Source: Actinomadura rudentiformis
Lineage (GTDB): Bacteria; Actinomycetota; Actinomycetes; Streptosporangiales; Streptosporangiaceae
DNA: 64,000 nucleotides
Direction of reading: 5' to 3'
Assembly: GCF_008923185.1 (NCBI RefSeq)
Contig: NZ_WBMT01000012.1
Location: forward strand, 62,001-126,000
Position 1 is the first letter of the stretch. Each line of letters starts with the position of its first letter. Below are positions 59,030 through 64,000 of this stretch, one piece after another. A program made the translations under genes and the position numbers. The notes beneath the pieces were generated by a model that saw only the letters and a list, made by a program, of their open reading frames with translations, did not search any database and was not told the DNA's origin.

Positions 59030-59076
59030 TGGTCACATAGGCCGTGATGACCTGCTGCGTTTCGGGTATGTGACCA
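59030..59076. terminator. 10-bp inverted repeat between the thioesterase gene and murI
   Basis: TGGTCACATA (59030-59039) and TATGTGACCA (59067-59076) are perfect complements with a 27-base spacer. It could end the thioesterase transcript or act as an operator 58 bases before murI. Confidence 0.5.
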
Positions 59077-59134
59077 TGTGATGTACAACGCATGACGCGT
59101 TGCCAGGTCGAGACTTCGCCTAGCCTTGAGGACC

Positions 59135-59980
59135 ATGTCAGACGCGCCGATCGGGATCTTCGACAGCGGGTTCGGCGGTCTCACCGTGGCCCGCGCCATC
59201 CTGGACCAGCTGCCGAACGAGCCGATCGTCTATCTCGGCGACTCGGGGCGCCAGCCGTACGGTCCGCGGCCCATCGCCGAGGTGCGCGCCTTCGCCCTGG
59301 AGATGCTGGACGAACTCGTCGCCGAAGGGGTGAAGATGCTCGTGATCGCGTGCAACAGCGCCAGCTCGGCGATGCTGCGCGACGCCCGCGAGCGCTATGA
59401 CGTCCCCGTCGTCGAGGTGATCCACCCGGCGACCCGGCGGGCCGCCCGCGCCACCCGCAACGGCCGGGTCGGCCTGATCGCCACCCAGGCGACCGTCACC
59501 AGCCGGGCGTACGAGGACGCCTTCACCGCGGCCCCGCACATCGAGCTCACCAGCGCCGCCTGCCCCCGCTTCGTCTCGTTCGTCGAGCAGGGCGTGACGA
59601 TGGGCGACGAGGTGCTCGACGCCGCGCACGCCTACCTCAAGCCCATCATCGACCGCGGATGCGACACCCTCATCCTGGGCTGCACCCACTACCCATTGCT
59701 TACCGGCGTCATCTCGTATGTCGTCGGCGACGGGGTCACACTGGTCTCAAGTGCCGATGAGACCGCCAAGGACGTCTATCGAGTGCTGAACGACCAGGGG
59801 CTCGCCCGTGCGGAGGCTCATCCCCCGCCCGCCCACCGGTTCCGCGCGACCGGTGATCCCACCGTGTTCGCCGTGCACGGCCGCCGGTTCCTGGGGCCGG
59901 AGATCGGCCTGGTGGAGACCGCGACGGTGGTCGTGGGGAGCCATGGGGGCGGAACGCCGAGCAAGGCTCTGACCACCTGA
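59135..59980 (+). CDS. murI: Glutamate racemase
   Basis: 281 aa, makes D-glutamate for peptidoglycan. IGIFDSGFGGLTVARA at the N-terminus; the two catalytic Cys are Cys73 in IACNSASSAM and Cys183 in ILGCTHYPLL. ATG 59135 with GAGG 5 bases upstream is preferred over 59126. Confidence 0.96.
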   Translation: MSDAPIGIFDSGFGGLTVARAILDQLPNEPIVYLGDSGRQPYGPRPIAEVRAFALEMLDELVAEGVKMLVIACNSASSAMLRDARERYDVPVVEVIHPATRRAARATRNGRVGLIATQATVTSRAYEDAFTAAPHIELTSAACPRFVSFVEQGVTMGDEVLDAAHAYLKPIIDRGCDTLILGCTHYPLLTGVISYVVGDGVTLVSSADETAKDVYRVLNDQGLARAEAHPPPAHRFRATGDPTVFAVHGRRFLGPEIGLVETATVVVGSHGGGTPSKALTT

Positions 59981-60003
59981 TCCTCGGGGACACTGGAGGA
60001 GGA

Positions 60004-60759
60004 GTGAGCGTGCGGGTCACTGTGATCGGCTGTTCCGGCAGCTTTCCCGGACCGGACAGCCCCGCGTCCTGTTATCTGATCCAGGCCGACGGCTTTTCCA
60101 TGCTGCTCGACCTCGGCAGCGGCGCGCTCGGTTCGCTGCAGCGCTTCCACCCGCTGTACGGCATTGATGCGATCTGCCTGTCGCACCTGCACCCCGACCA
60201 CTGCCATGACATGTGCGGTTACTGGGTGGCGCGGCGCTACCGGCCCGAGGGGATGGCGCCGCGGATCCCGGTGCACGGGCCCGCGGTCACCCCGCGGCGG
60301 ATGGCCGAGGCGTACGATCTCCCTCCCGACCCCGGCATGTCCGAAGCGTTCGACTTCCACACCCTGCGCACCGGTCCGTTCGAAATCGGACCGTTCCGGG
60401 TGACGACCGCGCTGATGTCGCACCCGATCGAGGCGTACGGCTTCCGGATCGAGCACGAGGGCAAAGTGGTCGCCTACTCCGGCGACACGGGGGAGTCCGA
60501 CGAGCTCGTGGAGCTGGCCCGCGACGCCGACCTCTTCCTGTGCGAGGCGTCCTTCCTCGACGCCCCTGACCTGCCGCCCAAGCTGCACCTCACCGCGCGG
60601 GAGGCGGGCGAGCACGCCGCCCGGGCCGGTGCCGACAGGCTCGTGCTCACCCATCTCGTCCCCTGGAACGATACCGACCAGTCACTCGTCGAGGCCAAGG
60701 GCAGCGGCTTCGGCGGCACGATCGACCTCGCTCACGTCGGCGCCGTCTACGAGCTCTGA
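60004..60759 (+). CDS. MBL-fold phosphodiesterase (Rv1339/CpdA-like)
   Basis: 251 aa, GTG start. The metallo-beta-lactamase motif is HLHPDH at 61-66, with further His in ALMSHPIEAYGF and VLTHLVPWND and the Asp in YSGDTGESD. The M. tuberculosis counterpart Rv1339, in the same place after murI, is reported to hydrolyse cAMP. Cytosolic, no signal peptide. Confidence 0.92.
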   Translation: MSVRVTVIGCSGSFPGPDSPASCYLIQADGFSMLLDLGSGALGSLQRFHPLYGIDAICLSHLHPDHCHDMCGYWVARRYRPEGMAPRIPVHGPAVTPRRMAEAYDLPPDPGMSEAFDFHTLRTGPFEIGPFRVTTALMSHPIEAYGFRIEHEGKVVAYSGDTGESDELVELARDADLFLCEASFLDAPDLPPKLHLTAREAGEHAARAGADRLVLTHLVPWNDTDQSLVEAKGSGFGGTIDLAHVGAVYEL

Positions 60760-60809
60760 TCCGCCCGGGCCCGCCGGATCAAGCCGGCCGGCTCGATAGG
60801 GTGAGACGC

Positions 60810-61529
60810 ATGGCTCGCCCTGACGATCGTGCACCTGACCAGCTCCGCCCCGTCCGCATCCAGCGCGGCTGGCTCGACCATGCCGAGGGATCGGTGCTCA
60901 TCGAGTTCGGCGGCACCCGGGTGCTGTGCGCCGCGTCCGTCCAGGACTCGGTGCCCCGCTGGCGGCGCGACAGCGGGCTCGGCTGGGTGACCGCCGAGTA
61001 CGCGATGTTGCCCCGCGCCACGCACACCCGTGGTGAACGCGAGTCGGTCAAGGGCCGGCTGGGCGGCCGTACCCACGAGATCTCCCGCCTCATCGGCCGG
61101 TCCCTGCGAGCCGCCATCGACTTCAAGGCGCTCGGCGAGAACACCGTCCAGCTCGACTGCGACGTGCTGCAGGCCGACGGCGGCACCCGTACCGCCGCGA
61201 TCACCGGGGCGTACGTGGCGCTCGCCGACGCGGTGACCTGGATGCGCCAGAAGGGCCTGGTCAAGGGCGACCCGTTCGTCACCTCGATCGCCGCGATCAG
61301 CGTCGGCGTGGTCGACGGGGAGGCGCGTCTCGACCTCTGCTACGAGGAGGACGTCGCGGCCGAGACCGACATGAACGTCGTCTGCACGGGCGACGGCCGT
61401 TTCGTCGAGGTGCAGGGCACCGCCGAGGGCCAGCCGTTCGACCGGGCCGAACTGGACGCGCTCCTCGACCTGGCCGCGGGCGGCTGCGCCGATCTGGCCC
61501 GCCTGCAGGCCGAGGCGCTCGGCGCATGA
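60810..61529 (+). CDS. rph: Ribonuclease PH
   Basis: 239 aa phosphorolytic 3' exonuclease trimming tRNA precursors. LRPVRIQRGWLDHAEGSVLI, VTAEYAMLPRATHTRGERES and LDCDVLQADGGTRTAAITGA are RNase PH signatures; the phosphate-binding Arg cluster is in the second. Overlaps rdgB by 4 bases (ATGA). Confidence 0.97.
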   Translation: MARPDDRAPDQLRPVRIQRGWLDHAEGSVLIEFGGTRVLCAASVQDSVPRWRRDSGLGWVTAEYAMLPRATHTRGERESVKGRLGGRTHEISRLIGRSLRAAIDFKALGENTVQLDCDVLQADGGTRTAAITGAYVALADAVTWMRQKGLVKGDPFVTSIAAISVGVVDGEARLDLCYEEDVAAETDMNVVCTGDGRFVEVQGTAEGQPFDRAELDALLDLAAGGCADLARLQAEALGA

Positions 61530-62221
61530 CCAAGGTCATCCTCGCCACCCGCAACGCGGGGAAGATCGCCGAATTGCACCGCATTCTCGCGAACGGCGGC
61601 CACGGCGGAGCAAGGGACGCCGTGAGCGAGGCCGGGGGGCCAGGCGGCTCGTCTCCCCAAGGGCAGGGCATCGAGGTCGTCGGGCTCGACGCTCATCCGG
61701 ACGCGCCCGACGTGCCCGAGACGGAGCTCACGTTCGAGGGCAACGCGCTGCTCAAGGCGCGCGCGATCTGCGCGCACACCGGTCTCCCGGCGATCGCCGA
61801 CGACTCCGGCCTGTGCGTGGACGCGCTGAACGGCATGCCCGGTGTGCTGTCGGCCCGCTGGTCGGGCCGGTTCGGCACGGCGACCGGCGACAAGGATCGG
61901 GCCAACCTCGAACTGGTGCTGGACCAGCTCGCCGACGTCGACGACGAGCACCGGGGGGCCTACTTCGTCGCGGCGGCGGCGCTGGTGCTGCCCACCGGCG
62001 TCGAGCACTGCGTGGAAGGCCGGATGTACGGCCGGATCATCAGGGAGCCCCGCGGGTCCGGCGGCTTCGGCTATGACCCGATCTTCGTGCCGGACGGCGA
62101 GTCGCGTACCTCGGCGGAACTGACACCGGCGGAGAAGGACGCGATCAGCCACCGGGGCCGGGCGTTCCGCACGCTCGCCGACCTCCTTCCGGAGGCGCTC
62201 GCAAATATCCCGGCCGGATGA
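61526..62221 (+). CDS. rdgB: dITP/XTP pyrophosphatase (RdgB/HAM1)
   Basis: 231 aa. It removes non-canonical purine nucleoside triphosphates. The P-loop-like start ILATRNAGKIAELHRIL, then PETELTFEGNALLKARA, IADDSGLCVDALNGMPG and GSGGFGYDPIFVP are diagnostic. A Gly-rich insert of about 23 residues (24-47, GGHGGARDAVSEAGGPGGSS) breaks the first loop and makes it longer than usual. Translation is coupled to rph. Confidence 0.96.
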   Translation: MTKVILATRNAGKIAELHRILANGGHGGARDAVSEAGGPGGSSPQGQGIEVVGLDAHPDAPDVPETELTFEGNALLKARAICAHTGLPAIADDSGLCVDALNGMPGVLSARWSGRFGTATGDKDRANLELVLDQLADVDDEHRGAYFVAAAALVLPTGVEHCVEGRMYGRIIREPRGSGGFGYDPIFVPDGESRTSAELTPAEKDAISHRGRAFRTLADLLPEALANIPAG

Positions 62222-62284
62222 CAACCGCACCGCCCTCGCCGGGGGTTGAAGGGGTGTAGAGATCTTCACCTCCCGAGGAGCGAC

Positions 62285-62824
62285 ATGATCGACAAGGGTC
62301 GTACCGGCCGTCGCCGCATGGCGATCGTGCTGGCCGGCATAGGCGGTACCGGAGCGCTGGCGGTGGGAATCTGGGCCTCCGCCGCCTCCGGATCGTCGGC
62401 GATCACACCGGCGGCGTCGAAGGACAAGGCGGTGGCATCGGCGAAGCCGAAGCCTCCCCCGTCCGTGGTGCCGACGTGCCCGCCCACTGCGAAGCCGCGG
62501 CCCCTGCCTCCCACCGCCAAGCCGGGTGTGCCGAAGCCGCGGACCGCCAAGCCACGGCCCGGCAAGCCGAAGCCGCCCATCGCCAGGCCGGGTGTCTCGG
62601 CGCCGCCGACGGTGAGGCCGGGTGTGCCGGCGCCGCCGACGGTGAGGCCGCCTGTGCCGGTACCGCCCACTGCCAGGCCGGGTGTGCCCGTGCCGACGGC
62701 CAAGCCGGGACAGGGCCGGCCGCCGGTGGTCTGCGCGCCTGGACGTCCCGCGCCGAGCCAGAAGCCGCCAGGTGTGCCGGTGCCGCCGAAGCCCGTCCCG
62801 GCGACGCCCAAGTCCGTGGAGTAG
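62285..62824 (+). CDS. Proline-rich exported or membrane-anchored protein
   Basis: 179 aa from ATG 62285 (GAGGAG 5 bases upstream). A basic start MIDKGRTGRRRMAIVLAGIG leads to one membrane helix (about 13-32), then an extracellular Pro/Lys/Ala tail with PPTVRPGVPA repeats; at DNA level 30-bp units repeat near 62598 and 62628. Two Cys frame the repeat region (VVPTCPP, PVVCAPG). No domain is recognised. The next two genes form a sigma factor unit, and the membrane protein there shares PPTARPG motifs. Confidence 0.72.
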   Translation: MIDKGRTGRRRMAIVLAGIGGTGALAVGIWASAASGSSAITPAASKDKAVASAKPKPPPSVVPTCPPTAKPRPLPPTAKPGVPKPRTAKPRPGKPKPPIARPGVSAPPTVRPGVPAPPTVRPPVPVPPTARPGVPVPTAKPGQGRPPVVCAPGRPAPSQKPPGVPVPPKPVPATPKSVE

Positions 62825-62864
62825 GTGCGGTCTGTCCACGCTGAGCGCTCAGGAGATCCGCGGG

Positions 62865-63362
62865 GTGGAGGTCACGTTCGAGGAGTTCGTGGCCGCCACC
62901 GCGGGTCGGCTGCTGCGTACCGCCGTCTTTCTCGTGTACGACCGGCACCTGGCCGAGGACCTCCTCCAGATCGCCTACGAACGGGTGGCGAAGCGGTGGA
63001 AACGGCTCGCCAAGGACAACCCCGAGGCGTACGCGCGCCGGGTGCTGGTCAACCTCGCCATCGACGAGAAGAAGCGGCGGGCGAGGCGCGGGGACCTGCC
63101 GGTCGGGTCACTGGCCGATGTCGAACGGCTCGCGCGGGCGCCCGTCTCGGACGGCGTCCCCACCGGGGACCTCGATGAGGTGCTCAGGACGTTGCCGGTC
63201 AAGCAACGGGCCGTCGTCGTGCTCCGCTACTGGTGCGATCTGAGCGAGCAGGAGATCGCACAGACGCTCGGGATCTCCCGAGGGACGGTCAAGAGTCACA
63301 CCGCGCGGGCGATGGCCGCGTTGCGAGCGCACATGGAGGAGGGCCGGGCCGATGGACGATGA
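62865..63362 (+). CDS. SigE-family (ECF-type) RNA polymerase sigma factor
   Basis: 165 aa, GTG start after AGGAG. Region 2: FEEFVAATAGRLLRTAVFLV, HLAEDLLQIAYERVAKRWKR and NPEAYARRVLVNLAIDEKKR. Region 4: LPVKQRAVVVLRYWCDLSEQ and IAQTLGISRGTVKSHTARAM (helix-turn-helix). This is the actinobacterial SigE family (small, no extra domain). It overlaps the next gene by 11 bases, so that product is the likely partner. Confidence 0.9.
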   Translation: MEVTFEEFVAATAGRLLRTAVFLVYDRHLAEDLLQIAYERVAKRWKRLAKDNPEAYARRVLVNLAIDEKKRRARRGDLPVGSLADVERLARAPVSDGVPTGDLDEVLRTLPVKQRAVVVLRYWCDLSEQEIAQTLGISRGTVKSHTARAMAALRAHMEEGRADGR

Positions 63363-63867
63363 GCTCGAGACCCTGCTGCGCCGCCATTACCGGCGCGCGG
63401 CCGACGACATCCACGCCACCCGGGACCTGATCGAACGTTCCCAGGCCACCGGCCGTGCTGCCGGTCCGCACCGCCGCGGGTCATGGCTGCGCCGCTGGAC
63501 GGTTCCGGCCGTCGCGGCGGCGGTGACCGTCGCCGTGATCGTGGCGGTGACGATGATCCTCTGGCCCGCCCCGGAACGTCCGCGTCCGATCGCGCCTCCG
63601 CCCAGCCCCCGGCCGGTACCCGCCAGCGAGCCACCCCTGCCGACCAGCAAGGGGACACCGGCACCGCCGACCGCGCGGCCGGGAAGGCCCTCATCCTTGC
63701 CGGTCGCGCCTCCGAGCGTCCGGCCGGGAGACAAGCACGGGCCGAAGCCCGGCGAAGTGGTCATTCCCAAGCCCGTTGACTCATCGGCTCCGCCAGGCGT
63801 CCCGCCTACGGCAGGTACTCCGCCCACAGCGAAGCCCTCGAAGCCCCGCAGATCCCCGGGGCGTTAA
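63352..63867 (+). CDS. Membrane protein coupled to the sigma factor (possible anti-sigma)
   Basis: 171 aa. N-terminal cytoplasmic part of about 45 residues (MDDELETLLRRHYRRAADDI), one membrane helix (about 50-69, VPAVAAAVTVAVIVAVTMIL) and an extracellular Pro-rich tail with PPTARPG and PPTAKPS motifs. Translational overlap with the sigma gene and the topology suit an anti-sigma factor, but there is no zinc-binding ZAS motif. That role is inference. Confidence 0.65.
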   Translation: MDDELETLLRRHYRRAADDIHATRDLIERSQATGRAAGPHRRGSWLRRWTVPAVAAAVTVAVIVAVTMILWPAPERPRPIAPPPSPRPVPASEPPLPTSKGTPAPPTARPGRPSSLPVAPPSVRPGDKHGPKPGEVVIPKPVDSSAPPGVPPTAGTPPTAKPSKPRRSPGR

Positions 63868-63878
63868 GCTCACGCACA

Positions 63879-64000
63879 ATGTGGAAAAAGAAGCCCTCGC
63901 AAGGCATGCCGCCGGGCCCTCACCTCGTTCCCGCCACCACGCACACGGCCGTGCTCAGGCTGCTCCACGACCGTAAGGTGATCCACGCGATCAAGCGGGT
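63879..64000 (+). CDS. Start of a gene resembling the ribosomal L7/L12 C-terminal domain (cut by window end)
   Basis: Open from ATG 63879 to the window end, about 40 codons: MWKKKPSQGMPPGPHLVPAT, then AVLRLLHDRKVIHAIKR. The KVIxAIKR stretch is like the start of the L7/L12 C-terminal fold found in small actinobacterial proteins. Partial, so the call is tentative. Confidence 0.45.
   Translation, partial: MWKKKPSQGMPPGPHLVPATTHTAVLRLLHDRKVIHAIKR

Overview
This is a high-GC actinobacterial chromosome segment. Most genes have G or C at nearly every third codon position, GTG starts are common, and several gene families are actinobacteria-specific (DUF2550, DUF3039, DUF2017/AosR, NucS, a Scy/FilP-like DivIVA-domain coiled coil). 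Gene order follows the core block I know from Mycobacterium tuberculosis (rfe-atp-DUF2550-cobO-type ATR ... nucS ... mce-fadA4-thioredoxin ... pncB-clpS-aosR-mec-cysO-cysM-murI-Rv1339-rph-rdgB) and from Streptomyces coelicolor around SCO5365-SCO5400. The Scy-like gene, the SigE-family sigma factor and the overall style suggest a filamentous actinomycete, probably Streptosporangiales. That placement is inference.

Layout. 0-2.9 kb: a DUF2207-like membrane protein, the WecA-type glycosyltransferase and a small secreted protein with an apparent frameshift. 3.2-11.2 kb: the complete F1Fo ATP synthase operon (two AtpI-like genes, then atpBEFHAGDC), interrupted by a two-copy 87-bp palindromic repeat and a 17-bp intra-operon hairpin. 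11.2-13.8 kb: DUF2550, a 51-aa gene, a DUF4097 lipoprotein with a recent 111-bp internal duplication, and a PduO-type cobalamin adenosyltransferase. 13.8-23.4 kb is accessory: GMC oxidoreductase, aldehyde dehydrogenase, carotenoid oxygenase behind a large inverted repeat, an NAD(P)-binding protein/TetR divergent pair, a frameshifted histidine kinase, a site-2 protease, another TetR and DUF3224. 23.4-38.9 kb: NucS, GNAT, homocysteine methyltransferase, SCO5389-like protein, luciferase-like oxidoreductase, a double 3-hydroxyacyl-CoA dehydrogenase, two alpha/beta hydrolases, a BTRD1 secreted protein, an AI-2E transporter, the Scy/FilP-like protein, methylmalonyl-CoA epimerase and thiolase.

38.9-50.6 kb: an atypical ABC pair, a CnoX/YbbN-like thioredoxin, a cytidylate-kinase-like protein, malic enzyme, an LPVTG surface protein, YqgE, DUF3039, an M43-like protease, a helicase, gluconokinase and nicotinamidase. 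50.6-62.2 kb: the pncB-clpS-aosR-mec-cysO-cysM-murI-cAMP PDE-like-rph-rdgB block, split by a three-gene MEDS-domain signalling cassette (two MEDS-STAS proteins and a MEDS-HATPase). 62.2-64 kb: a SigE-family sigma factor, a proline-rich membrane protein and the start of an L7/L12-like gene.

The most unusual window-wide pattern is the repeated occurrence of short tandem duplications (12-26 bp, 2-4 copies) across or just beyond stop codons. I saw no tRNA, rRNA, CRISPR array, transposase or phage gene.
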